DNA from: Streptomyces sp. ISL-43
Lineage (GTDB): Bacteria; Actinomycetota; Actinomycetes; Streptomycetales; Streptomycetaceae
Assembly (NCBI RefSeq): GCF_018614195.1
Contig: NZ_JAGGOT010000055.1
Span: forward strand, 40,784-104,783
Length of the DNA: 64,000 nucleotides
Direction of reading: 5' to 3'
Below are positions 41,386 to 49,644 of the stretch, piece after piece. The notes beneath the pieces were generated by a model. That model did no database searches and was not told where the DNA came from. It worked only from the letters and a program-made list of their open reading frames with translations. The position numbers were made by a program, and so were the translations under genes. Numbering within the stretch: the stretch's first letter is position 1; every line of letters begins with the position of its first letter.

Positions 41386-43227
41386 ATGACGTCCGAAGAA
41401 CCCAACCCGAACACCTTCCAGGTCGATCTGCGCGGCCTGGTCGACCTGCTCTCCCACCACCTCTACTCCAGCCCGCGCGTCTACGTCCGCGAGCTGCTCC
41501 AGAACGCCGTCGACGCGGTCACCGCCCGCCACGCCCTGGACCCCGCTGCCGAGATCGGCATCCGCCTGTCGGCCACCGCGAACCGGGTGACCATCGAGGA
41601 CAGCGGCATCGGCCTGACCGCCGCCGAGGCCCACTCCCTCCTCGCCACCATCGGCCGCAGCTCCAAGCGGGGCGGCGAGCACGGTGTGGAGACCACCCGC
41701 CAGGAATTCCTGGGCCAGTTCGGCATCGGCCTGCTCGCCTGCTTCGTCGTCGCCCGCCGGATCCGCGTCGTCACCCGCTCCGCCCGCGACCCCCAGGCCG
41801 CCCCCGTCGAATGGCTGGCCACGGACGACGGCTCGTACACCGTCCGCGAACTACCCGCCGACGCCCGCCCGGAGCCCGGTACGACCGTCATCCTGGAGGC
41901 CCGGCCGGGCGCCGAGGAATGGATGGTCCCGGCCAAGGTCGAGCAGCTGGCCCGTGACTACGGCTCGCTCCTCCCCTACGACATCACCTTCGACGACGGC
42001 TCCGGCGCCGAGCCGCGCCCGGTCACCGACCGGCCCGCCGTATGGGACCGGGCGTTCCCGACCCCCGCGGCCCGCCGCGTCGCGCTCGCCGGGCACTGCG
42101 CGGGGCTCTTCGGCTTCACCCCGCTCGACAGCATCGAGCTCGACCTGCCCGTGGCCGGCGTACGCGGAGTCGCGTACGTCCTGCCCGAGCCCACCAGCCC
42201 CGCCCACCGGTCCGGACACCGCGTCCACCTCAAGGGCATGCTGCTGACCGACAAGGCCGACAACCTGCTGCCCGACTGGGCGTTCTTCGTCCGCGCAGTC
42301 ATCGACACCGACACGCTGCGGCCCACCGCCTCCCGCGAGAACCTCTACGACGACGAGACCCTGGCCGCCGTACGCGAGGCCCTCGGCGCCCGCGTCCGCG
42401 CCTGGCTCGCCGAGCTCGCCGCGAGCGAACCGGAGCGCCTGGCCGCCTTCCTGAGCGTCCACCACCTCGGGGTGAAATCGCTGGCCCGGCACGACTCCGA
42501 GCTGCTCGGCCTGATGCTGCCCTGGCTGCCGTTCGAGACCAGCGACGGTTCGATGAGCCTGGAGGAGTTCGCCGCCGCGCACACCGAGATCCACTTCACG
42601 CGCACGGTGGAGGAGTTCCGCCAGATCGCCCCGATCGCGGCGGCCCACGGCCTCGGCGTCATCAACGCCGGCTACACCTACGACGCGGACCTGCTGGCCC
42701 TGCTGCCCGCCGTACGGCCGCAGATCAAGGTCAGCGAGCTCGACGCGGGAGCCGTCACCGAACGCCTCGACCCGGTCCCCACCTCCGCCGAACTGTCCCT
42801 GGCCCCCTTCCTGGCTACCGCCCGCACCCGGCTGGAACCCCAGAGCTGCGACGTCGTGCTGCGCGCCTTCCAGCCCGTCTCCATCCCCGCGCTCTACCTC
42901 GACGACCGCCAGGCCCGTCAGGAACGCGACCGCACCGCCGCCCTCGACAGCGCCGACTCGCTGTGGAGCGGAATCCTCGGCGCGCTGCGCGGCTCCGCGC
43001 CACGCGCCCGCCTGGTCCTCAACCACAACAACCCGCTGATCCGCCGGATCGCCGCCCTCCCCGACGAGGCACTGACCGCCACCGCCGTCGAATCGCTGTA
43101 CGGGCAGGCCCTGCTGATGTCCCAGCGGCCACTGCGCCCCGCCGACGCCACCCTGCTCAACCGGGCCTTCCTCGGGCTCCTGGAATGGGCCACGCACCCC
43201 GCAGACACCCAGGAGGACCAGAAGTGA
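41386..43227 (+). CDS. HSP90-family chaperone (HtpG-like)
   Basis: The protein has 613 residues. The GHKL ATPase domain (1-210) carries YVRELLQNAVDAV (Glu, Asn), IEDSGIGL (Asp), TIGRSSKRGG lid and GQFGIGLLACFVV. The middle domain has the conserved Arg in RPTASRENLYDD. The C-terminal part is weakly HtpG-like; total length is close to HtpG (about 625). It is immediately followed, with a 4-bp overlap, by a 1009-residue TPR-like protein, which suggests a dedicated partner. Streptomyces-type divergent HSP90 rather than canonical HtpG, since sequence outside the motifs differs. Upstream are GGAAAGCCGC direct repeats (41239-41270). Confidence 0.92.
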   Translation: MTSEEPNPNTFQVDLRGLVDLLSHHLYSSPRVYVRELLQNAVDAVTARHALDPAAEIGIRLSATANRVTIEDSGIGLTAAEAHSLLATIGRSSKRGGEHGVETTRQEFLGQFGIGLLACFVVARRIRVVTRSARDPQAAPVEWLATDDGSYTVRELPADARPEPGTTVILEARPGAEEWMVPAKVEQLARDYGSLLPYDITFDDGSGAEPRPVTDRPAVWDRAFPTPAARRVALAGHCAGLFGFTPLDSIELDLPVAGVRGVAYVLPEPTSPAHRSGHRVHLKGMLLTDKADNLLPDWAFFVRAVIDTDTLRPTASRENLYDDETLAAVREALGARVRAWLAELAASEPERLAAFLSVHHLGVKSLARHDSELLGLMLPWLPFETSDGSMSLEEFAAAHTEIHFTRTVEEFRQIAPIAAAHGLGVINAGYTYDADLLALLPAVRPQIKVSELDAGAVTERLDPVPTSAELSLAPFLATARTRLEPQSCDVVLRAFQPVSIPALYLDDRQARQERDRTAALDSADSLWSGILGALRGSAPRARLVLNHNNPLIRRIAALPDEALTATAVESLYGQALLMSQRPLRPADATLLNRAFLGLLEWATHPADTQEDQK

Positions 43228-46200
43228 GCACGATGACCGCGGCCGAAGTCCGCCAGGCGCTCTACGACAACCAGTGCCTGCCCAACGGACCCGCGCGCAG
43301 CGCGCAGGCGGAGGCCCTGGCCAACGCCGCCGAAGCCTGCGGCGACAGCGGTCTGTTCCGCCAGACACTGCTCAACCAGATCGACGCCTACGAGTACAGC
43401 TCCGAGCGGACCCGCATGGTGGTCCCCTTCGCCCGCCTGCTCCAGGAGTACGACCGCGACCCGGGCGGCTTCGACAGTGGCCAGGCCCACTCGTTGTTCT
43501 GGCGGTTCAAATGGGTGGCCGGCCAGCTCGTCAGCTCCCCCGAGATCCCCCTGTCCTCGGTCACCGGCTGGCTGGAGGACATGGAGCGGCGCTACCGGCT
43601 CGCCGGATACAGCGAGCGCGCGGTGCGCCAGTCCGAGTTCTACCTCGCCGAGGCCACCGGCGACGACGAGCGGGCGGAGCGGGCCGTCAACCGCTGGCAG
43701 TCCGCCGACCGCGACGCGATGAGCGACTGCCACGCCTGCGAGACCAACTCCCAGGGCTGGTTCTGGGCGGGCCGCGACGACGACGCGAAGGCCGTCGCCA
43801 TCTGGGAGCCCGTGCTGGCGGGCAAGCAGAGCTGCCTCGAGGAGCCCCACCGGGTGCTCGCCCGCTCCCTGCTCCCCCTGGTCCGGCTCGGCCGAGGCGC
43901 CGAGGCCCGCGCCCACCACCTGCGGGGCTACCGCATGGCGCGGGGCAACGAGAGCCTGCTGCGATCCATCGGTGAGCACATCGAGTTCTGCGCGCTGACC
44001 GGCAACGAGGCCCGCGGGCTGGAGATCCTCGCCGAGCACAGCGCCCACCTGGGACCGCTCGTCGACGTCGAGGCGCAGATGCGGTTCTACGGCGGCATCC
44101 TCGTGCTGCTGCGCCGCCTCGGCGAACTCGGGCACGGGGCGGACCTGTCCGTCTCCTACGAGGGCGCCGCGCGCACGGTGGACGAGCTCCACGGGATCCT
44201 GCGCGAGGACGCCCTGGCGATCGCCCGGCGCTTCGACGAGCGCAACGGCACCACCCGCGTCGGCGACCGGCTCGTCGAACGCATCGGCCGGGCCCCGCTG
44301 CTGGACACCCTGCCGCTGGGCGTGCGCAGCTCGGCGCTGCCCCAGGCGGCGTCCGCCCCCGTACGGGAAGCGGCGGCGCCGGCCCCGGCCTCGGGCGGGG
44401 GCTTCGCGGAGCTGGTGGAGCGGGCCCGCGCGGCGCGGGATCTCGGACACCCCGGTGCGGACGCGCTGTGGGCCGAGGTGGCCGCACGCCCCGAGGCCGG
44501 GGCGGACCCGCTGGTCGCCGCCGATGTGGCGGACCACCGGGCCCTGGCGGCAGCACGGGCCGGGGCCGCCGAGGCCGCGGAACTGCTGGCCGGCGTACGC
44601 GAGGACTACCGGGAGCTCGGGCGGGCCGAGCGCGCGGCCCTGGCCGAGCTGCGGCTCGCGACCGTGGCCGCGCAGTCCGGGGCCGGTGCGGGGGAGCTGC
44701 GCGAGCTGATCGCGGTCGCCCTGCGCGCCGCCGAGGCGCTGGACGCGGACGAGCCGCTGCGGACCCGGCGGATCGCCTACGCGGAACTGACCTCGATCCG
44801 GGTGGAGTCCTACCTGCGCTCGGTCGAGGCGGCCGGGGAACACGAGCACGGACATGACCACGGACACGACCACGGACACGGGCACGACGGGGGACAGGGG
44901 CACGGGCACGGCGAACTGGCCGCCGAGCTCCGCGCCTTCGCCGACGCCTACGGGCCCGCCCTGCCGGACGTCGCGGCGGAGGCCGAGGAGATGCTGGGCC
45001 GGCTCGCGCTCTCGCAGGGCGATCCGGAGCGGGCCGTGGCCCTGCTCGCCACCTGCACCGACCGGGCGCTCGCGGCGGGCCGGCCCTGGCTGGCCGTGGA
45101 CCCGCTGGTGCTGCGGGCCGGAATCCTGATGTCGCTGGACCGCCCCGAGGAGGCCGAGGAGGCGGCGCGCGCGGGGCTGGCGCATGCCGCCGAGACCACC
45201 GACCCCGAGACGCAGGGCGTCGTACGCCTCACCCTGGCCGACATCCTGCTGCGCCGGGGCGGGGCCGACGCGGAGGCCGCCGGGCACGCCCTGGAAGGGG
45301 CGCACTGGTTCGACCAGGCCGGTCTCACCGCCGACGGCGGGGCCCAGGCCCGGCTGCTGCTCGCCCGCTGCCACGCCCGGGAGGGCCGCACGGCCGAGGC
45401 GGCCGAGGTGCTGCAGTCGACACTGCCCGACCTGCTGGAGCACGGCGAGGGCCAGGCCGTCTCCGTACGGGAGTTCCTCGGCGATCTGCTGCGCGACCTG
45501 AGGGACGCCCGGGGCTCGGCGGAGCAGTACCTGCTGGCGGCGGAGGTGACCAAGGACTGGGAGGACCCGCGTCCACAGGCGCGCTTCGCCCAGGCGGCGG
45601 CCAACCGGCTCTCCGAGGCGCGGCTGGTGCCGGAGGCGGTCGCCGCCTACGAGCAGGCCCTCGACCTGCACCGGCGCGCGAAGGACGCGCCGGTCGCCGA
45701 GGTCCGGATCCTGCGGTCGCTGGCCTGGCTGGGGCTGCGCGAGAAGGTCACCGACGCGGCGGTGGCGCGGGCCCGGGTGCGGATGGACGAGGCCGTGGAG
45801 GTGCTGAGTGCCGCCGTGGCCGAGGCTCCGGACGCGATCGAGACGCGGGCCGAGCTCGCCGAGACCTGGAACCAGCTGGCCCAGATCCTCGACCGGCGGG
45901 TCTCCGCGGACGAGGACGACTTCGATGAGGAGGAGGGCGCGGCCGGGGCCCCGGGTCCCGCCGAGCCGCTCGGCGCGGCGGAGCTGGAGGCACTGCAGCT
46001 GGAGGAGGTCGCGCTCTGGAACCGGGCCGCCGCCCTCCAGGCCGAGCTGGGTCCGGACCATCTGGAGGCCCGGTACCACTGCGTGAACAACGCCGCCTGG
46101 ACCGAGCGCGAGCTGGGCCGGCCCGAAGCCGGCGCCGCCCGGTTCCAGGCGCTGATGGACGAGGTGCGGGCGCTGCCCGAGGGCACGGCGCCGGAGTGGC

Positions 46201-46253
46201 TGCTGCGGGAAGCCGAACGCGCCCGGGACCACCTGCTGCGCGCCTCGTCCTGA
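43224..46253 (+). CDS. Large TPR-like helical-repeat partner of the HSP90 protein
   Basis: A soluble protein of 1009 residues, almost wholly Ala/Glu/Leu/Arg-rich helical repeats. The N-terminal 370 residues include a Cys/His pair (SDCHACETNSQGWFWAGR); a Pro/Ala linker occurs at about 373-395; the rest reads as TPR units (for example ARLLLARCHAREGRTAEAAEVLQ). Between them, about residues 539-565, is a stretch with ten His in 26 residues (HGHDHGHDHGHGH core), a likely metal-binding loop. The GTG start has AGGAGG 7 nt upstream and overlaps the HSP90 stop. It ends at a hairpin at 46260-46297. Probably a co-chaperone or client scaffold; function unproven. Confidence 0.88.
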   Translation: MSTMTAAEVRQALYDNQCLPNGPARSAQAEALANAAEACGDSGLFRQTLLNQIDAYEYSSERTRMVVPFARLLQEYDRDPGGFDSGQAHSLFWRFKWVAGQLVSSPEIPLSSVTGWLEDMERRYRLAGYSERAVRQSEFYLAEATGDDERAERAVNRWQSADRDAMSDCHACETNSQGWFWAGRDDDAKAVAIWEPVLAGKQSCLEEPHRVLARSLLPLVRLGRGAEARAHHLRGYRMARGNESLLRSIGEHIEFCALTGNEARGLEILAEHSAHLGPLVDVEAQMRFYGGILVLLRRLGELGHGADLSVSYEGAARTVDELHGILREDALAIARRFDERNGTTRVGDRLVERIGRAPLLDTLPLGVRSSALPQAASAPVREAAAPAPASGGGFAELVERARAARDLGHPGADALWAEVAARPEAGADPLVAADVADHRALAAARAGAAEAAELLAGVREDYRELGRAERAALAELRLATVAAQSGAGAGELRELIAVALRAAEALDADEPLRTRRIAYAELTSIRVESYLRSVEAAGEHEHGHDHGHDHGHGHDGGQGHGHGELAAELRAFADAYGPALPDVAAEAEEMLGRLALSQGDPERAVALLATCTDRALAAGRPWLAVDPLVLRAGILMSLDRPEEAEEAARAGLAHAAETTDPETQGVVRLTLADILLRRGGADAEAAGHALEGAHWFDQAGLTADGGAQARLLLARCHAREGRTAEAAEVLQSTLPDLLEHGEGQAVSVREFLGDLLRDLRDARGSAEQYLLAAEVTKDWEDPRPQARFAQAAANRLSEARLVPEAVAAYEQALDLHRRAKDAPVAEVRILRSLAWLGLREKVTDAAVARARVRMDEAVEVLSAAVAEAPDAIETRAELAETWNQLAQILDRRVSADEDDFDEEEGAAGAPGPAEPLGAAELEALQLEEVALWNRAAALQAELGPDHLEARYHCVNNAAWTERELGRPEAGAARFQALMDEVRALPEGTAPEWLLREAERARDHLLRASS

Positions 46254-46259
46254 CGCACT

Positions 46260-46297
46260 CCCGCGCTGCCCCTCTTCGTCAGGCGGGGCAGCGCGGG
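46260..46297. terminator. Hairpin terminator between TPR gene and LLM gene
   Basis: CCCGCGCTGCCCC (46260-46272) pairs with GGGGCAGCGCGGG (46285-46297) around a 12-nt loop, between convergent genes. Confidence 0.82.
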
Positions 46298-46330
46298 CGG
46301 CAGCGCCGAGGACCTCCCCCGCGGGTCCGG

Positions 46331-47224
46331 TCAGCCCAGCTGGGCGAGCCCCTCGGTGGCGATCCGCTCGAAGACCCCCTGGTCGGCGGCGAAGTCGGAC
46401 TCCGGGATCGGCCAGTGGATCACCAGCTCCGTGAAGCCGAGCTCCTGGTGGCGGCCGGCGAAGTCGACGAAGGCGTCCACGGACTCCAGCGGGCGCCCCC
46501 GGTCCGGGGTGAAGCCCGTGAGCAGGACCTTGTCCAGCTCGGCCATGTCCCGGCCGGTGTCCGCGCAGGCCTTGCCGAGCTTGGTGATCTGACCTCGCAG
46601 GGCCTCCACCGAGTCCTCCGGGGTGCCTTCTTCGAAGATCTTCGGGTCACCCGTGGTCACCCACGCCTGCCCGTACCGCGCGGCGAGCTTCAGACCGCGC
46701 GGGCCGGTCGCGGCGACGGCGAAGGGCAGCCTGGGCCGCTGGGCGCAGCCGGGGATGTTGCGGGCCTCCACGGCCGAGTAGTAGGTGCCCTCCTGCGAGA
46801 CGTCCGCCTCGGTGAGCAGCCGGTCGAGCAGCGGCAGGAACTCACCGAAACGGTCGGCCCGCTCCTTCGGAGTCCACGCGTCCTGGCCCAGCGCGGTGGC
46901 GTCGAAGCCGTTGCCTCCGGCGCCGATGCCGAGGGTGATCCGGCCGCCCGAGATGTCATCGAGGGACATGAGGTCCTTGGCCAGCGTCACCGGATGACGG
47001 AAGTTCGGAGACGTGACGAGGGTGCCCAAGCGCATACGCTGCGTCACCGTCGCCGCGGCCGTGAGCGTGGGGATCGCGCCGAACCAAGGCCCGTCCCGGA
47101 ACGACCGCCACGACAGGTGGTCGTACGTGTATGCGGCGTGGAACCCGAGTTCTTCGGCCCGCCGCCAGATCTTCTGTCCTTCGCCCCACCGGTGGATGGG
47201 GAGGATCACCGTGCTCAGACGCAT
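46331..47224 (-). CDS. LLM-class F420-dependent oxidoreductase (chimeric 5' end)
   Basis: A luciferase-like TIM barrel of 297 residues: MRLSTVILPIHRWGEGQKIW, YDHLSWRSFRDGPWFG, GRITLGIGAGGNGFD, ATGPRGLKLAARYG. It reads as a complete enzyme of the F420-dependent LLM class; substrate unknown. The first 72 codons (47010-47224) lie right of a 19-bp repeat (47010-47028) that recurs at 49676-49694 inside a second, diverged copy of the same 5' region. The present gene is therefore a hybrid: its body is the resident gene, its start and promoter came with the inserted segment. About four in five residues agree between the two N-termini. Confidence 0.92.
   Translation of the reverse strand: MRLSTVILPIHRWGEGQKIWRRAEELGFHAAYTYDHLSWRSFRDGPWFGAIPTLTAAATVTQRMRLGTLVTSPNFRHPVTLAKDLMSLDDISGGRITLGIGAGGNGFDATALGQDAWTPKERADRFGEFLPLLDRLLTEADVSQEGTYYSAVEARNIPGCAQRPRLPFAVAATGPRGLKLAARYGQAWVTTGDPKIFEEGTPEDSVEALRGQITKLGKACADTGRDMAELDKVLLTGFTPDRGRPLESVDAFVDFAGRHQELGFTELVIHWPIPESDFAADQGVFERIATEGLAQLG
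47010..47028. repeat. Left 19-bp direct repeat of the island
   Basis: GACGTGACGAGGGTGCCCA, identical to 49676-49694. It encodes the conserved GTLVTS of the LLM protein (minus strand). To the left the sequence is LLM gene body; to the right both copies remain homologous as LLM 5' end. Confidence 0.85.
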
Positions 47225-47325
47225 GCCCTAGAAGATACGCGGGCTTTCCGCTGCCACGGATGTGCCAGCGGAACAGATTCAGGAAGCCACGCCGGCATCG
47301 CGATGGAGGCCGCTACCGTGGCCCC

Positions 47326-47637
47326 ATGGGCACGCTGGGTAAGGCCGAACTCGAAGCCCTGATCGACGAGGCGATTGTTGATGCCTACAACGAGGACGAG
47401 CAGCTGACCGGTCTGTTCACCATGCTTGAGGAGCACCTCGGCCTGCCCTTCACCACTGCGGTTCTCGGCGTCGAGGTAACCGTGCGCGGCATCGACCTCA
47501 CGCCAGACGGCCGGATCATCGCCCTGTGCTCTCGCGGCGGCATGCGGCAGTCGATCGGAATCCTGGAGCTGCCGTTGCCCACCCCGGCGCCCGAGGGCGC
47601 GGAGTGGATCGAGGCATACCGCCACTGGGCCGGTTGA
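47326..47637 (+). CDS. Conserved small hypothetical protein (calcium-binding-annotated type)
   Basis: An acidic protein of 103 residues: AELEALIDEAIVDAYNEDEQLTGLFTMLEEHLGLPF then a small beta-domain and ILELPLPTPAPEGAEWIEAYRHWAG. This family occurs widely in actinobacteria and elsewhere, sometimes labelled calcium-binding, usually beside mobile or defence-like genes; I know of no proven function. The ATG lies 6 nt after TACCGT (47314-47319), so a leaderless mRNA is likely. Less GC-biased codons (GCGATTGTTGATGCC) support acquisition with the island. It is divergent from the LLM gene, whose start is 101 bp away. Confidence 0.82.
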   Translation: MGTLGKAELEALIDEAIVDAYNEDEQLTGLFTMLEEHLGLPFTTAVLGVEVTVRGIDLTPDGRIIALCSRGGMRQSIGILELPLPTPAPEGAEWIEAYRHWAG

Positions 47638-47674
47638 GGCAGGGCACCGCACAGTTCACACGGAACCGGCTTGT

Positions 47675-48898
47675 ATGGAAAGGCTGAACGTGGCCAACGC
47701 CGCACAGGGCACGCATCAGGGCGCCGTAGGACCGTCGCTGACCGACCTCATCGAGCGCAGTGCCGAGTTGAAAGGGCAGCTGGTCGCCTTCGCGCAGAGC
47801 GCCCGCTTCGACCGGTGGTTGACGCCCCTCCTGCTGGAGGCCGCGGGGCCAGAGCGGCAGTTGGATGAGGGCGCGGCGATCCGTATCACCGACCACTTCA
47901 TCCTGCGGTACCGCCTGCCGGACGGTTCGACCGTGGTGGACCGGTTCGTCGCCGGACGGAGGGACTTGACCGCGGTCGACCGGGAGATGCTGCTCGGCTG
48001 GCGAGACCCGGTCGAGGGCATCTTCGAGATACAGCGCAAGAAGGGGGATGCCGTCGTCCTGTTGAACCTGGTCGACGACCTGGAGTACCGCACGTACTCG
48101 AATGTCGGGCGGGCGGCGTTCCGTGGAGTGTCCAAGGGAGCATTCCTCCACACTTGCCTGGTACCCGTCCACTCGGCCGACGGGGCGTGGCTGGTATCCG
48201 GGGCGATGTCGAGCTACCCCAAGTCCAGCGCCACCGAGATCGCCCAGGCGGCGCTCGAACTGGCCACCAGCCAACCCGAGCTGGTCTTCCGTAACCCCGA
48301 GAAGATCGAGCAGGGATGGCAGCGGATGCGGGAGGACCGGGCCGCCTTCGTCACGTTCTGCGGCAGCGACGAACTGGTCCTTCGGCCTGCCGAAGCCGAG
48401 GACCGCCTCAACGCCTACTACCGCCACCGCCAGGAGGCCGCCGTCGCCGGACAGCCCGGCCGTGCCCGGGGCCGGCGGCTCCCCGGCCTGGACCTGCCCT
48501 TCTTCGAACTGCCGCGAGAACTGGCGGACTCGGACACCATCGGTGTCATCTATGACCAGGTCGACGGGCTCAACTTCTACTCGGACTACGGGATGCTGCG
48601 GGACCTCTTCACTGACCCGGCCCTCGCGGGTCGCGGGCAGCACCAGGACCTGCTGCGCACGTACCTGCGCGAGGAGTCGATCGCGCCGCTGCCGATCCGC
48701 CGACTGGCCGCCGCCCACCCGGCGACCGCTGACCTGGTGTTCCGAAAGCTCCTGCGGAAGCCCGGATTCACCTGGAGCGAGCACGGTGAGACGCTGCTGC
48801 GCCGACGCAAGCCCTGGTACTACGAGAACGAGCCGCGCCCTGGTGTCTCCGTGATCGGCGACCGTCTGGGTGAGCTGCTCCGTGGCGCGCGGCGCTGA
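47675..48898 (+). CDS. Hypothetical protein of 407 residues in the island
   Basis: A soluble protein with no signal or membrane segment. Features seen: LIERSAELKGQLVAFAQSARFDRWL near the N-terminus, RITDHFILRYRLPDGSTVVDRFVAGR, a central EIQRKKGDAVVLLNLVDDLEYRTYSN, then VIYDQVDGLNFYSDYGMLRDLFTDP and a C-terminal basic tail. No catalytic motif or known family is recognised. Start alternatives: ATG 47675 or GTG 47690, the latter with GGAAAGG 6 nt upstream. It lies 37 bp after the small hypothetical gene and may share its transcript. The position beside a toxin-antitoxin pair suggests an accessory, possibly defence-linked role (inference). Confidence 0.78.
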   Translation: MERLNVANAAQGTHQGAVGPSLTDLIERSAELKGQLVAFAQSARFDRWLTPLLLEAAGPERQLDEGAAIRITDHFILRYRLPDGSTVVDRFVAGRRDLTAVDREMLLGWRDPVEGIFEIQRKKGDAVVLLNLVDDLEYRTYSNVGRAAFRGVSKGAFLHTCLVPVHSADGAWLVSGAMSSYPKSSATEIAQAALELATSQPELVFRNPEKIEQGWQRMREDRAAFVTFCGSDELVLRPAEAEDRLNAYYRHRQEAAVAGQPGRARGRRLPGLDLPFFELPRELADSDTIGVIYDQVDGLNFYSDYGMLRDLFTDPALAGRGQHQDLLRTYLREESIAPLPIRRLAAAHPATADLVFRKLLRKPGFTWSEHGETLLRRRKPWYYENEPRPGVSVIGDRLGELLRGARR

Positions 48899-48954
48899 GA
48901 GCCTGTGCGCGGAAGCCCCGACGGCCGACACGCATACCGCAGTATGCTGCATCT

Positions 48955-49203
48955 ATGGCTGATACGACCCGCATCACGGTCACCCTGCCCACTGAGCAGG
49001 TGGCGGAGCTGAAGAAGCTCACGGACAACGTCTCCGGGTACGTGGCAGAGGCGGTGGCCCGCCAGATCCGGCACCAGTTGCTCGGCGAGGAACTGCGCCG
49101 CTACGAGGAGGAGCACGGCGCGTTCACTGAGGAGGAGCTTGCTGCCGCACAGGCAAGGATCTTCGGCTCGGCCGAACCTGAGAGCACGGCGAACGCCGCG
49201 TGA
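48955..49203 (+). CDS. Ribbon-helix-helix-type antitoxin
   Basis: The protein has 82 residues. The N-terminal TTRITVTLPTEQVAELKKLTDNVSGYVAEAVARQIRHQ fits a CopG/VapB ribbon-helix-helix DNA-binding unit (beta strand then two helices). The acidic C-terminal half (RRYEEEHGAFTEEELAAAQARIF) would wrap and inhibit the toxin. The stop overlaps the toxin's start (GTGA), the standard antitoxin-first order. A TATGCT box at 48943-48948 ends 6 nt before the ATG, giving a leaderless, probably autoregulated promoter. Confidence 0.88.
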   Translation: MADTTRITVTLPTEQVAELKKLTDNVSGYVAEAVARQIRHQLLGEELRRYEEEHGAFTEEELAAAQARIFGSAEPESTANAA

Positions 49204-49601
49204 GCGGGCGCGTTGAGACCGTCGTACTGGACTCCCAGGGAGTATCCGCCTGGATCTCGCAGGACCGCAGCGTGCTCGCGATGATCCGGTCCTTCCACTC
49301 CATGGCAGCCGATCTGGTGGTCTGCGCCAACACCATCGTGGAGGTCGTGCACGCACGGGTGAACACCCCACGGCTGAACTGGGTGCTCTCGCAGGTCAAG
49401 ATCGAGGCGGTCACCGAGCAGGCCGCACGAGCGTCGGCCGAGTTGCTGAAGCAGGCCAGCCTGCACGGCCACAAGTATGCGATCGATGCGACCGTCGCCG
49501 AGATGGCGCTCCGCCGGCCGGGACCCGTGGCGATGCTCACCTCGGACGTCGACGACATGGCCAAACTCTGTGGCAGCCGAGTCCGGCTCATCGCGATCTG
49601 A
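49200..49601 (+). CDS. PIN-domain toxin, VapC-like ribonuclease
   Basis: The protein has 133 residues. PIN-domain acidic residues are in place: Asp in VVLDSQGVSAW, Glu in ANTIVEVVHAR, Asp in YAIDATVAEMA and Asp in LTSDVDDMAKL. PIN toxins cut tRNA or rRNA to stop growth when the antitoxin is lost. The GTG start overlaps the antitoxin stop by 4 bp. The pair would stabilise the island or act in stress or phage response. The element's right repeat begins 75 bp after its stop. Confidence 0.88.
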   Translation: MSGRVETVVLDSQGVSAWISQDRSVLAMIRSFHSMAADLVVCANTIVEVVHARVNTPRLNWVLSQVKIEAVTEQAARASAELLKQASLHGHKYAIDATVAEMALRRPGPVAMLTSDVDDMAKLCGSRVRLIAI

Positions 49602-49644
49602 GCCAGGACGAGGCCCAGCCGATCTCAACAAGCGCTTTCGCAGG

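Noticed and set aside
42042..46253. 1403-codon open frame overlapping HSP90 and continuing into the TPR frame
   Set aside because: Only the part from 43224 is in the TPR frame with a strong ribosome site; the part before is out of frame with HSP90 and Arg/Pro-rich.
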